This document shows, one piece after another, positions 8,157 to 16,886 of a stretch of 64,000 nucleotides of DNA. The first letter of the stretch is position 1, and the number at the start of each line of letters is the position of its first letter. A program made the position numbers and the translations under genes. A model generated the notes under the pieces. That model was not told where the DNA came from and searched no databases. It was given only the letters and a program-made list of their open reading frames with translations. Source of the DNA: Billgrantia endophytica (GTDB taxonomy: Bacteria; Pseudomonadota; Gammaproteobacteria; Pseudomonadales; Halomonadaceae); assembly GCF_002879615.1 (NCBI RefSeq), contig NZ_PNRF01000037.1:248001-312000 (forward strand). The letters are read 5' to 3'.

Positions 8157-8408
8157 ATGATCAAGAAACTGTTTGCTGCGCTGGTGTTCATGGCCTTCGT
8201 CTCACCCGCCTGGGCTCATACCTGCCCTGCGCTGATGAATGACATCGACGAGGCCCTGGCGGACGAGGCCATGGTCGCCCCGCTCAGCGAGGATGAACTC
8301 GAGCAGGTTTACCAGCTTCGCCAGGAAGGCGAGGAAGCCCACAATGCCGGCGATCATGCTCGCTCCGAAGATTCATTGAACCAGGCCAAGGAAATCCTCG
8401 GCGTTTGA
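8157..8408 (+). CDS. Small secreted protein of unknown function
   Basis: An 83-residue product with a signal peptide (MIKKL, hydrophobic core, PAWA before HTCP). The mature part of about 63 residues starts with His and Cys, then is acidic and helical, with LSEDELEQVYQLRQEGEEAHNAG suggesting a helical hairpin. It was not recognised beyond resembling short periplasmic helical proteins found in halomonads and pseudomonads. The start is set by AGGGAGGGA just upstream of 8157. It stands alone between two terminators. Confidence 0.75.
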   Translation: MIKKLFAALVFMAFVSPAWAHTCPALMNDIDEALADEAMVAPLSEDELEQVYQLRQEGEEAHNAGDHARSEDSLNQAKEILGV

Positions 8409-8415
8409 CCGGATA

Positions 8416-8449
8416 CCAGACGGGGGCCATTTGCCCTCGCCTGGCTTCC
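8416..8449. terminator. Terminator between convergent genes
   Basis: CCAGACGGGGGC (8416-8427) and GCCCTCGCCTGG (8433-8444) form a 12-bp stem with two imperfect pairs and a short loop, followed by a pyrimidine-rich run. It separates the small secreted protein gene from the convergent LysR gene. Confidence 0.6.
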
Positions 8450-8454
8450 TTTCT

Positions 8455-9384
8455 TCACAGCACTGTGCGCTTATCCTGGGTTTCCTCGGCACAAGCCAGT
8501 ACCCATTCTTGCAGCGCCCGCTTCGCTTCACCCGACGTATCCGGCCGCGTATCGATCAGCCCATAGCCACGCGACGAGCGCAGCCCCAACTCCTGCAGAC
8601 CGACCAGCATGCCACTCTCGAGCATGTCATCGACCAACCCTCGCCATCCCATCCCGATGCCCTGTCCGGCGATCGCGGCCTGGATCAGCAACGTGTAGTT
8701 ATTGAACGTCAGCTCCGAGGATTCCATATAGCCGATGCCCGCCAGTTGCTCGAAGTAACTCGGCCAGTCCAGCCAGCTCTGCCCCTGGTCAGCGGTCAAG
8801 GCCAACAATGGCAGCTCGGCAAGTCGCTCGGGAGACTCGATCGGCCCGTGCTGCTGCAGGAAGCCGGGGGCGCAGACCGGAAAGACCTCCTCCGGGAACA
8901 ACCGCGGCACGCCGGACGCCAGGGTCCGTTCGTCACAGAACAGGATGGCCACGTCGACCTCCTGGGTGCGCCAGTCGAGCACGCCCTGGTTGGTCACGAT
9001 GCGCACGTCGATATGCGGATGTCTTTTGCGGAAGCTCGGCAGCCGCGGCATCAGCCAATAGGCTGCAAACGAAAAGTCGGTGAGGATATTCACATGCGGG
9101 TGTCGGTACCTGTCCTGGAGCCGGTCGATGGTGCGATCGATGATCGCGAACCCCTCCTGCACACCGGCGAACAGCGCCTGCCCCGCCTCGGTCAATCTTA
9201 CCCCGCGATAGATGCGCTCGAACAACGGCATGCCGAGCTGTTCTTCAAGGGCCCTGACCTGCTGGCTGACGGCCGACTGAGTCGAGCGCAGCTCTCTCGC
9301 CGCGGCCGTGAAGCTCAGGTGCCTGGCCGCCGCCTCGAACACCCGCAAACCATTGGGCGATGCTCTCCCGCCTACCCCAACCAT
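8455..9384 (-). CDS. LysR-family regulator of choline-O-sulfate use
   Basis: A 309-residue LysR regulator. The N-terminal helix-turn-helix (about residues 8-65) reads FTAAARELRSTQSAVSQQVRALE, and a type 2 periplasmic-binding-fold effector domain follows. It is divergent from choline sulfatase and matches the regulator commonly found beside betC, so it probably senses choline-O-sulfate or choline. I chose ATG 9384, preceded by a purine-rich AGGTAGG; an in-frame ATG at 9432 would add 16 residues. Confidence 0.85.
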   Translation of the reverse strand: MVGVGGRASPNGLRVFEAAARHLSFTAAARELRSTQSAVSQQVRALEEQLGMPLFERIYRGVRLTEAGQALFAGVQEGFAIIDRTIDRLQDRYRHPHVNILTDFSFAAYWLMPRLPSFRKRHPHIDVRIVTNQGVLDWRTQEVDVAILFCDERTLASGVPRLFPEEVFPVCAPGFLQQHGPIESPERLAELPLLALTADQGQSWLDWPSYFEQLAGIGYMESSELTFNNYTLLIQAAIAGQGIGMGWRGLVDDMLESGMLVGLQELGLRSSRGYGLIDTRPDTSGEAKRALQEWVLACAEETQDKRTVL

Positions 9385-9521
9385 TAGCCTACCTAATGTC
9401 TTCCATAAAAATTCAGCGCGTTTACAGGCCATGAGATTAGCAGAGAGACTGTCGTGCTAGCCAGCCACGGTTAGGCTCGAGCATGAAACCCTAGCGCGCA
9501 GCAACAAGCAAGAGAGGCCCC

Positions 9522-11114
9522 ATGACGCCCAAGCAGCCCAACATCCTGTTCCTGATGGCCGACCAGGTGGCGGCCTCTGCCCTGCCCTTCTACGGGCACC
9601 CCCTGGTCAAGACGCCACATCTGTCGCGCCTGGCCGCCGAAGGCGTGGTCTTCGATTCGGCCTACTGCAACAGCCCGCTATGTGCACCGTCGCGCTTCAC
9701 GCTGATGGCCGGCCAGCTGCCGTCGCGCATCGGCGGCTACGACAACGCCGCCGAGTTCGCCGCCGACACTCCGACCTTCGCCCACTACCTGCGCGACGCC
9801 GGCTACTGCACCGCGCTCACCGGCAAGATGCACTTCTGCGGCCCCGATCAGCTGCACGGCTTCGAGGAACGCCTGACCACCGACATCTACCCGGCCGACT
9901 TCGGCTGGTTCGTCGACTGGGAGGAGTTCGAGAATCGGCCGAGCTACTATCACAACATGTCCTCGGTGATTCAGGCCGGCCCCTGCGTGCGCTCCAACCA
10001 GCTCGACTTCGACGACGAGGTCACTTTCCGCGCCAAGCGCTTTCTACACGATTATGTTCGCAACAACCCGGTGCGCAACGGCGAGCAGCGCCCCTTCTGC
10101 CTGACCGTATCACTCACCCACCCCCACGACCCCTACACCATCCCCCGGGAGTACTGGGACCGCTACGACCACGACGCCATCGACATGCCGCGTGTGCCCT
10201 ACTCGCGGGAATTGACGGACCCGCACTCCCAGCGCCTGCGTCATGTCTATCAGCTCGACGAAGACACTGTCAGCGACGAGCAGATCCGCAACGCCCGCCA
10301 CGCCTATTACGGGGCGCTAAGCTACGTCGACGACCAGATCGGCGAGGTACTGAAGACCTTGAAAGAGACCGGCCTCGACGAAGACACCATCATCGTCTTC
10401 TCCGGCGACCACGGCGACATGCTCGGCGAGCGCGGCCTGTGGTACAAGATGAGCTGGTTCGAGGATTCCGCACGGGTGCCGATGATCGTTCACGCGCCGA
10501 GCCGCTTCACCCCGAACCGGGTGCACGAGTCGGTGTCGACCATGGACCTGCTGCCGACCTTCGCCGAGATCGCCCACGACGGCGCCGCACCGGAATACGC
10601 CGTGCCCATCGACGGCCGCAGCCTGCTACCGCACCTGACCGGCACCGGCGGCCATGACGAGGTGATCGGCGAATACCTCGGCGAGGGCGCCATCGCACCG
10701 CTGCTGATGATCCGCCGCGGACGCTACAAGTTCGTCCATACCGCACCCGACCCCGACCAGCTGTTCGACCTGGAGGCAGACCCGCTCGAGCTCGACAACC
10801 TGGCGGAAGACCCCGCCCACCTGGACCTGTGCAAGCAGTTCCGCGACGAGGTCGCCAGCCGCTGGGACTATGAGCGGCTGCACGGCGAGGTGATCGCCAG
10901 CCAGCGACGCCGCAAGCTGGTCTCACGGGCGCTCATGCAGGGCAAGGTCACGCCCTGGGACCACCAGCCGTTGTTCGATGCCAGCACCCAGTACATGCGC
11001 AACACCATCGACCTGGACGATCTCGAACGGCGAGCGCGCTTCCCGTTGGCCAGCAACATCCATGCATGCACCCTACGTCTACCGTCCCCGCGGCAAGCTA
11101 GACGGCTCCCCTGA
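9522..11114 (+). CDS. betC: Choline-sulfatase BetC
   Basis: A 530-residue type I sulfatase. It has the CxPSR motif that is converted to formylglycine (Cys54 in SPLCAPSRFTLM), the N-terminal metal-binding MADQ, GKMHFCG, and a C-terminal FSGDHGDMLGERG metal motif. The C-terminal extension (about 430-530) with the ARFP tail is typical of choline sulfatase. It hydrolyses choline-O-sulfate to choline and sulfate, feeding glycine betaine synthesis. It lacks a signal peptide, so it is cytoplasmic and needs the BCCT carrier downstream. betAB are not in this window. Confidence 0.93.
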   Translation: MTPKQPNILFLMADQVAASALPFYGHPLVKTPHLSRLAAEGVVFDSAYCNSPLCAPSRFTLMAGQLPSRIGGYDNAAEFAADTPTFAHYLRDAGYCTALTGKMHFCGPDQLHGFEERLTTDIYPADFGWFVDWEEFENRPSYYHNMSSVIQAGPCVRSNQLDFDDEVTFRAKRFLHDYVRNNPVRNGEQRPFCLTVSLTHPHDPYTIPREYWDRYDHDAIDMPRVPYSRELTDPHSQRLRHVYQLDEDTVSDEQIRNARHAYYGALSYVDDQIGEVLKTLKETGLDEDTIIVFSGDHGDMLGERGLWYKMSWFEDSARVPMIVHAPSRFTPNRVHESVSTMDLLPTFAEIAHDGAAPEYAVPIDGRSLLPHLTGTGGHDEVIGEYLGEGAIAPLLMIRRGRYKFVHTAPDPDQLFDLEADPLELDNLAEDPAHLDLCKQFRDEVASRWDYERLHGEVIASQRRRKLVSRALMQGKVTPWDHQPLFDASTQYMRNTIDLDDLERRARFPLASNIHACTLRLPSPRQARRLP

Positions 11115-11195
11115 CACCAAGGCTGCACACTTATGAGAAGCCCCCGACGAACCTATGACCAATAATCAATAATCAAAATCAAGGAGAAATATCTC

Positions 11196-12836
11196 ATGAG
11201 CTCCCCAAGCGACCCCGCGTCGCCCCCCTTGAATAGCGATATGCAAACCGATTATGTCGTTGGCCAGGACAATCTCGAAGGTCGACTAGGCCCCATCGGT
11301 TTCGACATTCACAATCCGGTCTTCGCCGTATCGGCACTCGCATCGGTCGTCTTCATCATCCTCACCCTGCTGTTCCCGGAGCGTGCGGGAAACCTCTTCC
11401 AGTCCATCGTCGGTTTCTCTACCGGGACGCTGGACTGGTATTTCATGATGGTGGTCGACTTCTTCATCCTGTTCTGCCTGGCGCTGGTCGTCTTGCCCTA
11501 TGGCTCGGTCCGGCTGGGCGGTCCGGATGCCCGCCCCGACTACGGCTATCTCTCCTGGTTTGCGATGCTGTTCGCCGCCGGTATCGGCATCGGGCTGCTG
11601 TTCTTCGGCGTGCTGGAGCCGGTCTACCATGCCAACGTCTCGCTGCCGCTGGGCATTCCGTCTCCCTTTGGCGCCGATGGAGCCCTGAACCCAGGGGCCA
11701 TTCCCGAGGCCACGGCCATGGGGCTGGCGGGCACCTATCTGCACTGGGGCATCCACGGCTGGGCCGTCTATGTGGTGATGGCCCTGGCGCTGTCCATTTT
11801 TACCTACAACAAGGGCCTGCCCTTCTCGATTCGCTCGGCCTTCTTCCCGATCCTCGGCGATCGCGTGTGGGGCTGGTGGGGCCATGCAATCGACATCCTG
11901 GCGGTGTTTTCCACCCTGTTCGGCCTCGCTACATCGCTGGGGCTTGGCGCCCAGCAGGCCAACGCGGGAATGAATTTCGTCTTCGGCCTGGAGGTCAGCA
12001 CCACCGCCCAGGTCATCATCATCCTGCTGGTGACGGCGGCGGCACTGGTGTCGGTGTGGCGCGGGCTCGAGGGCGGCGTGAAGAAGCTTTCCGAGATCAA
12101 CATGGTCCTGGCGGTGTTCTTCTTCTTCTTCGTACTGTTTGCCGGCCCGACCCTGGTGGCCCTGAGCGGTTTCTGGACCGGGCTTACGACCTATGTAAAG
12201 GAGTTCATACCCTTGTCGGCACCGATCGGCCGTGACGACGACGCCTATCGCCAGGCCTGGAGCATCTTCTACTGGGCCTGGTGGATCAGTTGGGCACCCT
12301 TCGTCGGCATGTTCATCGCGCGAGTGTCGCGCGGACGTACGATCCGCGAGTTCATACTCTGTGTGCTGCTGATTCCCAGCCTGTTCATCTTCATCTGGAT
12401 GGGTGTCTTTGGCGCCACGGCGCTGGATCAACTCTACGCCAGCCCCGACACCAGCCTGGTCAAGAACTACGTGATCGACAACTACAGCCCCGAGCTGTCG
12501 CTGTTCGGCATGCTCAACGAACTGCCGTTGACTGGCCTGATGTCGACCCTTGGCATCGTGCTGGCGCTGATTTTCTTCGTCACCTCATCGGATTCCGGCT
12601 CTCTGGTGATCGATACCATTACTGCCGGTGGCAAGATCGATGCTCCCAGGCCTCAGCGGGTGTTCTGGGCAGCGGTGGAGGGACTGATTGCCATCGTGCT
12701 GCTTATCGGCGGCGGCCTGTCGGCGCTTCAGGCGGGGGTGACGGCGACGGCGATTCCGTTCTCCATCGTGATGCTGTTGATGTGCTATACCATCATCAAG
12801 GCGCTGAATGGCGAGCTGCGCCACAAACCCTCTTGA
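11196..12836 (+). CDS. BCCT-family transporter, probably choline-O-sulfate or choline
   Basis: A 546-residue integral membrane carrier of the betaine/choline/carnitine family with about 12 hydrophobic helices. The family signature appears as WAWWISWAPFVGMFIARVSRGRT at about residues 355-377, and FAAGIGIGLLFFGVLEP marks the glycine-rich TM3 region. SD AAGGAGA precedes the ATG. It follows betC by 81 bp on the same strand, so it most likely imports choline-O-sulfate or choline, coupled to Na+ or H+. The C-terminal tail is short, without the long osmosensory domain of BetT/BetP. Confidence 0.9.
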   Translation: MSSPSDPASPPLNSDMQTDYVVGQDNLEGRLGPIGFDIHNPVFAVSALASVVFIILTLLFPERAGNLFQSIVGFSTGTLDWYFMMVVDFFILFCLALVVLPYGSVRLGGPDARPDYGYLSWFAMLFAAGIGIGLLFFGVLEPVYHANVSLPLGIPSPFGADGALNPGAIPEATAMGLAGTYLHWGIHGWAVYVVMALALSIFTYNKGLPFSIRSAFFPILGDRVWGWWGHAIDILAVFSTLFGLATSLGLGAQQANAGMNFVFGLEVSTTAQVIIILLVTAAALVSVWRGLEGGVKKLSEINMVLAVFFFFFVLFAGPTLVALSGFWTGLTTYVKEFIPLSAPIGRDDDAYRQAWSIFYWAWWISWAPFVGMFIARVSRGRTIREFILCVLLIPSLFIFIWMGVFGATALDQLYASPDTSLVKNYVIDNYSPELSLFGMLNELPLTGLMSTLGIVLALIFFVTSSDSGSLVIDTITAGGKIDAPRPQRVFWAAVEGLIAIVLLIGGGLSALQAGVTATAIPFSIVMLLMCYTIIKALNGELRHKPS

Positions 12837-12891
12837 GGGACATTGACTGCGTTACTGAAACGGCTTGGTGAGAGCCAAAGGAGGCGACAGC

Positions 12892-13158
12892 ATGGCAGGG
12901 GGCTGGTCAAGAGACGGCGCCGAACAGGAACAGATCGAGAGCACGGTGGAAGACGCGCTGCAGCGAGTGCGCAGCCAGCTTCCCACCGGTGAAAGCCTGA
13001 CGCACTGCGAGGAATGCGACGAACCCATTCCCCAGGCACGCCGCGAGGCGATCAAGGGCGTACGCTTGTGCATCGCCTGCCAGAGTGAACGCGACAAGCA
13101 GCGGACGACCTATAGCGGATACAACCGCCGGGGCAGCAAGGACAGCCAACTGCGCTAG
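12892..13158 (+). CDS. DksA/TraR-family C4 zinc-finger protein (YbiI-like)
   Basis: An 88-residue protein with a single C4 zinc finger, CEEC (residues about 42-45) and CIAC (about 63-66), and the conserved tail NRRGSKDSQLR. Related small proteins lack the DksA coiled coil, and their function is poorly known. The start at 12892 follows AAAGGAGGCGA. A diverged, truncated copy of its 3' end lies at 16768-16878, after ankB. Confidence 0.85.
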   Translation: MAGGWSRDGAEQEQIESTVEDALQRVRSQLPTGESLTHCEECDEPIPQARREAIKGVRLCIACQSERDKQRTTYSGYNRRGSKDSQLR

Positions 13159-13269
13159 GTTGCTTACGTCCAGCCTGAAGCAGTACGGGCATGGTACCAG
13201 CCGGACACCTCGTTAGCGCCCTCATGACTTGCGGCGCCGTTCCAGCGCTATATGATGGAGTCTCTCCAG

Positions 13270-13290
13270 AGCCCCGGCCGCAGCGGGGCT
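13270..13290 (+). terminator. Hairpin upstream of DMT gene
   Basis: AGCCCCG (13270-13276) pairs with CGGGGCT (13284-13290), followed by TCTT. It could end zinc-finger gene transcription or act as a leader hairpin for the DMT gene 22 bases downstream. Confidence 0.45.
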
Positions 13291-13311
13291 TCTTCATGCT
13301 CTGAGGTCGTC

Positions 13312-14211
13312 ATGCCGCTGCTCTATTTTCTGGCCCCGCTGGGCGCCGTGCTGATCTGGTCGGGCAACATGACCATCAACCAGCTCACCGTCGGCACCAT
13401 CGCCCCCAGCAGTATCGCCTTCCTGCGCTGGTTGCTGGCGCTGGCCGTTCTCACGCCTTTCGTATTGCCCGCCGCCTGGCAGCACCGCGCGGCCATCCGC
13501 CGCCAGTGGCCCAAGCTCGCGGTACTGGGCCTGATCGGCATGGCGCTGTGGCAAGGCCTTGCCTACGTGGCTGCCGAAACCACCTCGGCCACCAACATGG
13601 GCATTCTCGCCGCCATGGTGCCACTGCTCACCGTGCTGCTCAGCGCGCTGATCCTGCGCGAGGCGCCAAGCGTGGGTGGAGCCCTGGGTGGTATGGTGGC
13701 ACTACTCGGCGTAACCGTACTGCTGGGGCGAGGCAACCCGCTGTCGCTGCTGCAGTTGGAGGTCGCGCTGGGCGACCTGCTGATGGTGGTGGCCGCCACC
13801 TGCTATGCGCTCTACGGCGTGATGCTCAAGCGCTGGCCGCTGGATATGCCGCCCTGGGTGGTGCTCTACCTGCAGGCCTTCTTCGCCACGCTGCTTCTGT
13901 TGCCCGGTTACCTGCTGGGGCCGATGACCCCGGTGGACAGTCAGAATGTCTGGCTGATTCTCTATGCCGGCATCCCCGCCTCGATCATCACCACCTTCCT
14001 GTGGATGCGCGCCATCCGCCAGATCGGTGCCAACCAGGCCAGTATCTTCATCAACCTGATGCCGCTGTTCAGCGCCCTGATCGCCATGGCCTTCCTCAAC
14101 GAGCAGGTCGCGCTGTTCCACCTGGTCGGCGGCATGCTGGTGCTGGCCGGGGTGATCATGGCGCAGACCCTGACCCAACCCCTGGTACGCAAGCCCATCG
14201 GTAACACATGA
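13312..14211 (+). CDS. DMT-superfamily (EamA) transporter
   Basis: A 299-residue membrane protein with about 10 hydrophobic segments in two EamA repeats (about 5-135 and 150-290). Repeat 1 has WSGNMTINQLTVG, and repeat 2 has the family-like FINLMPLFSALIA and EQVALFHLVGG. Substrates are typically exported metabolites or amino acids; none can be assigned. It starts at 13312 after GAGG; the upstream ATG at 13252 lies in the hairpin leader. Its TGA overlaps the ATG of a broken chaC copy (ATGA), suggesting an ancestral DMT-chaC operon. Confidence 0.88.
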   Translation: MPLLYFLAPLGAVLIWSGNMTINQLTVGTIAPSSIAFLRWLLALAVLTPFVLPAAWQHRAAIRRQWPKLAVLGLIGMALWQGLAYVAAETTSATNMGILAAMVPLLTVLLSALILREAPSVGGALGGMVALLGVTVLLGRGNPLSLLQLEVALGDLLMVVAATCYALYGVMLKRWPLDMPPWVVLYLQAFFATLLLLPGYLLGPMTPVDSQNVWLILYAGIPASIITTFLWMRAIRQIGANQASIFINLMPLFSALIAMAFLNEQVALFHLVGGMLVLAGVIMAQTLTQPLVRKPIGNT

Positions 14212-14327
14212 CGCTGGACACCACGCATCTCAATCGACAGCGCATGCCCTTCGATACCGATGCCGAGATATGGCTGTTCGGCGACGGCTCCCTTTTCTCG
14301 ATATCACCTCGTGCGAAATACCTATGA
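14208..14327 (+). pseudogene. 5' fragment of a chaC gene (gamma-glutamylcyclotransferase)
   Basis: Thirty-nine codons from ATG 14208. The first 29 match the start of the intact chaC at 17377: MTLDTTH, MPFD, EIWLFG and GSL are shared, with about 14 mismatches over 87 bases. The conserved GYGSL ligand-loop tyrosine is replaced (GDGSL). Homology ends near 14294, after which the frame continues for ten unrelated codons into AT-rich DNA. It is a broken gene remnant that marks one edge of the katB-ankB insertion. Confidence 0.85.
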
Positions 14328-14478
14328 CAACAAAAAACCCAAACCTCCTGCAACTCAAATAAACTCTCCATAAACAGCTCTATTAATTTAAAATCACTAT
14401 CGAAAAAATATAATCTTTTTATTGGACAATCGACAAAGAATACAAGCACGAAAATACAAACAAAAAGGGCAAATTGTA

Positions 14479-14492
14479 TTGATATAAATCAA
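14479..14492. promoter_or_regulatory. FNR/Anr-type box TTGAT-ATAA-ATCAA
   Basis: A perfect match to the TTGAT-N4-ATCAA consensus, 126 bp upstream of the katB start. It suggests oxygen-dependent control by an FNR/Anr protein. The regulator itself is not in the window. Confidence 0.6.
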
Positions 14493-14527
14493 AAAAAACT
14501 TCCGGATAAAAGAGCACTCTTGATTCC

Positions 14528-14562
14528 GAATCCTATGCCGTTATTTCGTTGGCATAGGCTTC
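14528..14562. promoter_or_regulatory. 12-bp inverted repeat upstream of katB
   Basis: GAATCCTATGCC (14528-14539) and GGCATAGGCTTC (14551-14562) are inverted copies with one mismatch around an 11-base spacer. It could be an operator or an mRNA leader hairpin. It does not fit the four-part OxyR pattern well. Confidence 0.4.
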
Positions 14563-14617
14563 ATTCCCGAAAAAAAGGGAAGCACCAAGCTCATAATCAC
14601 TTTAACAAGAGGCCTTC

Positions 14618-16195
14618 ATGAAACCGACCGTATCCAGGAAATGTCTGTTCGCCACCACGACCATGCTAGCGATGGGTATTGGCAGCGCCCAGGCCGATCA
14701 GCTCACCCGTATGACCGGCGCCCCGGTGGGCGATAATCAGAACTCGCTGACTGCGGGCCCCAATGGTCCAGTACTCCTGCAGGATCATCATCTGATCGAG
14801 AAACTGGCCGCGTTCGACCGCGAACGCATTCCCGAACGAGTGGTACATGCCCGAGGTACCGGGGCCGAGGGCGTATTTCGTGCGACCGAGGATCTAAGCG
14901 ACATTACGCGTGCCGTGCCCTTCCAGGCCGAAGGACAGGAGACGCCCGTATTCGTGCGCTTTTCGACCGTGATCCATCCCAGTGGCTCGCCGGAGTCCCT
15001 GCGCGATCCACGCGGCTTCGCGGTCAAGTTCTATACCGAGGAAGGTAATTGGGATCTGGTGGGCAACAATCTTCCCGTATTCTTCATTCGCGACGCGATC
15101 AAGTTTCCCGACATGATCCACTCGCTGAAGCCCGACCCGGTGACCAACCTCCAGGACCCCAATCGCTTCTTCGACTTCTTCTCGCATATCCCCGAAAGCA
15201 CGCACATGTTCACCCAGCTCTACAGCTCACTGGGCATACCCACCAGCTACCGCAAGATGGACGGTGCCGGCGTGCACGCCTTCAAGTTCACCACCGAGGA
15301 GTGCAACTGGCAGTACGTGAAATTCACCTGGCGCGCCCAGCAGGGCGATCCCATGTTCGACGATCGCAGCCTGCTGGGGGTCAGCGGCTATCAGATGGAT
15401 GAAGCCGCCGACGTACAGAGGACGGACTTCAACAATCTGACTCGCGATCTCTACACCGCGATCGACGAGGGCAACTACCCGGTGTGGGATCTGTACATCC
15501 AGACCCTCGATCCCAGTGAGTTGAACGACTTCGACTTCAATCCGCTGGACAATACCAAGATCTGGCCGGAGGAACTGATTCCCTCACGCAAGGTGGGCGA
15601 ACTGACCCTCAACAAGGTACCCGACAACTTCTTCCAATCCACCGAACAGGCTGCCCTCGCGCCCAGCAACATGATTCCCGGTATCGAGCCCTCAGAGGAT
15701 CGCATGCTGCAGGGTCGTCTGTTCTCCTATGCCGACACGCAGCGCTACCGCCTGGGTATCAATCACATGTACCTGCCGGTCAACGCCGCGCTCAGCGACG
15801 TCAATACCCATGCCCAGGATGGCGCGGGCTTCTCTCCGCCCCGCTCCGGCTCGGTGAACTACCAGCCCAGCCGCAGCGCGGAAGGCTACACCGACAACGC
15901 CGATCACGACTTCTGCCGCTATGATCTGGACGGTACCACTCAGCAGGAGGCCATCGAGAAGACGCATAACTTCGCCCAGGCGGGCGACTTCTACCGCAAC
16001 CTGAGCGAAGAGGAGCAGGACGGTCTCATCGAGGCGCTCCACGCCGACCTCGGCCAGGTCGAGGACGAGGCGGTCCGCACCATCATGACCAGCTTCTTCT
16101 ACAAGGCCGACAGCGACTACGGTACACGTCTCGCCGAGGCCGTAAACGTGGATCTGGCCGACGTGCAGGAACTGGCGGAAAGCTACGAAGACTAA
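14618..16195 (+). CDS. katB: Periplasmic monofunctional catalase KatB
   Basis: A 525-residue clade-typical heme catalase (H2O2 to water and oxygen) with a signal peptide (SRKCLFATTTMLAMGIGSAQA before DQLTR), as in Pseudomonas KatB. Active-site elements are the distal His77 in RVVHARGTGA, Asn in VGNNLPVFF (about 150), and the proximal heme-ligand Tyr371 in RLFSYADTQRYRLG. Its neighbour encodes an ankyrin protein with a signal peptide, the known katB-ankB pairing, in which AnkB supports catalase activity in the periplasm. Upstream control may involve the FNR-type box. Confidence 0.95.
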   Translation: MKPTVSRKCLFATTTMLAMGIGSAQADQLTRMTGAPVGDNQNSLTAGPNGPVLLQDHHLIEKLAAFDRERIPERVVHARGTGAEGVFRATEDLSDITRAVPFQAEGQETPVFVRFSTVIHPSGSPESLRDPRGFAVKFYTEEGNWDLVGNNLPVFFIRDAIKFPDMIHSLKPDPVTNLQDPNRFFDFFSHIPESTHMFTQLYSSLGIPTSYRKMDGAGVHAFKFTTEECNWQYVKFTWRAQQGDPMFDDRSLLGVSGYQMDEAADVQRTDFNNLTRDLYTAIDEGNYPVWDLYIQTLDPSELNDFDFNPLDNTKIWPEELIPSRKVGELTLNKVPDNFFQSTEQAALAPSNMIPGIEPSEDRMLQGRLFSYADTQRYRLGINHMYLPVNAALSDVNTHAQDGAGFSPPRSGSVNYQPSRSAEGYTDNADHDFCRYDLDGTTQQEAIEKTHNFAQAGDFYRNLSEEEQDGLIEALHADLGQVEDEAVRTIMTSFFYKADSDYGTRLAEAVNVDLADVQELAESYED

Positions 16196-16206
16196 CGGGG
16201 GAGAAG

Positions 16207-16232
16207 GCGGCCATGGCCCACACCATGGCCGC
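16207..16232 (+). promoter_or_regulatory. Perfect hairpin between katB and ankB
   Basis: GCGGCCATGG (16207-16216) and CCATGGCCGC (16223-16232) form a perfect 10-bp stem with a 6-base loop and no T-run. It lies directly before ankB, where no clear ribosome site is visible, so it may stabilise the katB message or limit ankB translation. Confidence 0.55.
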
Positions 16233-16238
16233 TGCACC

Positions 16239-16769
16239 ATGCCTATGCGTTATTTCCTATCACTGCTGATGCTGCTGACACTGCCCGCCCTGGGCAGTGA
16301 ACATTTGATCGACGCCGCCCGCCAGGGCGACACCTCTGCCCTCGCCGAGCGGTATGCCCAGGGTGGCGATCTCGACACGGCCAACGAGAGCGGCCATACC
16401 CCCTTCATCATGGCTGCCTACCATAGCCATACTGACACCTTGGAATGGCTGTTGGCGCAAGGCGCCGAGCCCTGCGCGACGGACGACCAGGGCAACAACG
16501 TCTATATGGGCGTCGCCTTCAGGGGCCACGAACGGACCGCCCGCTGGCTACTGGACAACACCCGGTGCGATATCGATCACCGCAACCATGTCGGCCAGAC
16601 GGCGCTGATGATGGCGGCACTGTTCGGTCGCGAGGCCATCGTGGAACTCTATCTGGAGCATGGCGCCGAGGCCGGCGTAGTCGACCTGCAAGGCAACACG
16701 GCAGCGACCCTGGCCGCAGGCCAGGGTCAAGCGCAGCTCGCCGAGCGGCTGAGGGCCGAATCGTCATGA
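16239..16769 (+). CDS. ankB: Ankyrin-repeat periplasmic protein AnkB
   Basis: A 176-residue protein with a signal peptide (MRYFLSLLMLLTLPALG) and about four ankyrin repeats from residue 22 to the end, visible as LIDAARQGDT, HTPFIMAAYHSH, NVYMGVAFRGH, QTALMMAALFGRE and NTAATLAAGQGQ. In Pseudomonas the AnkB partner is needed for full KatB function and may scaffold it or help heme handling. The start could be 16239 or the ATG at 16245; neither has a good ribosome site. A zinc-finger gene remnant begins immediately at its 3' end. Confidence 0.9.
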   Translation: MPMRYFLSLLMLLTLPALGSEHLIDAARQGDTSALAERYAQGGDLDTANESGHTPFIMAAYHSHTDTLEWLLAQGAEPCATDDQGNNVYMGVAFRGHERTARWLLDNTRCDIDHRNHVGQTALMMAALFGREAIVELYLEHGAEAGVVDLQGNTAATLAAGQGQAQLAERLRAESS

Positions 16770-16878
16770 GGGCAGGGGAGTACGGCTATGCATTGCCTGC
16801 CAGAGCGAACGCACCAGGCGTCAGCCACAATTCAACGGCGACAACCGCAGGGGCAGCGGGGACAGCCAGTTGCGCTGA
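16768..16878 (+). pseudogene. 3' fragment of a DksA/TraR-type zinc-finger gene
   Basis: In the frame of 16783-16878 the DNA reads RLCIACQSER and ends NRRGSGDSQLR then TGA. This parallels the C-terminus of the intact protein at 12892 (RLCIACQSER, NRRGSKDSQLR). The 5' part with the first CxxC pair is missing; homology begins at the ankB stop. Substitutions in the middle show it is an old or foreign copy. It marks the right edge of the katB-ankB insertion. Confidence 0.85.
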
Positions 16879-16886
16879 CTTCGATA

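Larger units (their letters stand above)
14328..14617. other. AT-rich regulatory region upstream of katB
   Basis: This 290-bp stretch is far richer in A+T than its neighbours, with many A-runs. I see no gene. It carries a perfect FNR/Anr-type box (14479-14492), an inverted repeat (14528-14562) and a short TTCCC/GGGAA hairpin (14565-14581). It probably arrived with katB-ankB and contains its promoter. Confidence 0.7.

Noticed and set aside
14156-14449. Minus-strand open frame across the AT-rich patch
   Set aside because: Low-complexity Phe/Leu-rich translation across the chaC stub and patch, with no ribosome site and no domain.
14461-14617. OxyR binding site upstream of katB
   Set aside because: I looked for the ATAG-N7-CTAT-N7-ATAG-N7-CTAT pattern and found only scattered half matches without the spacing.
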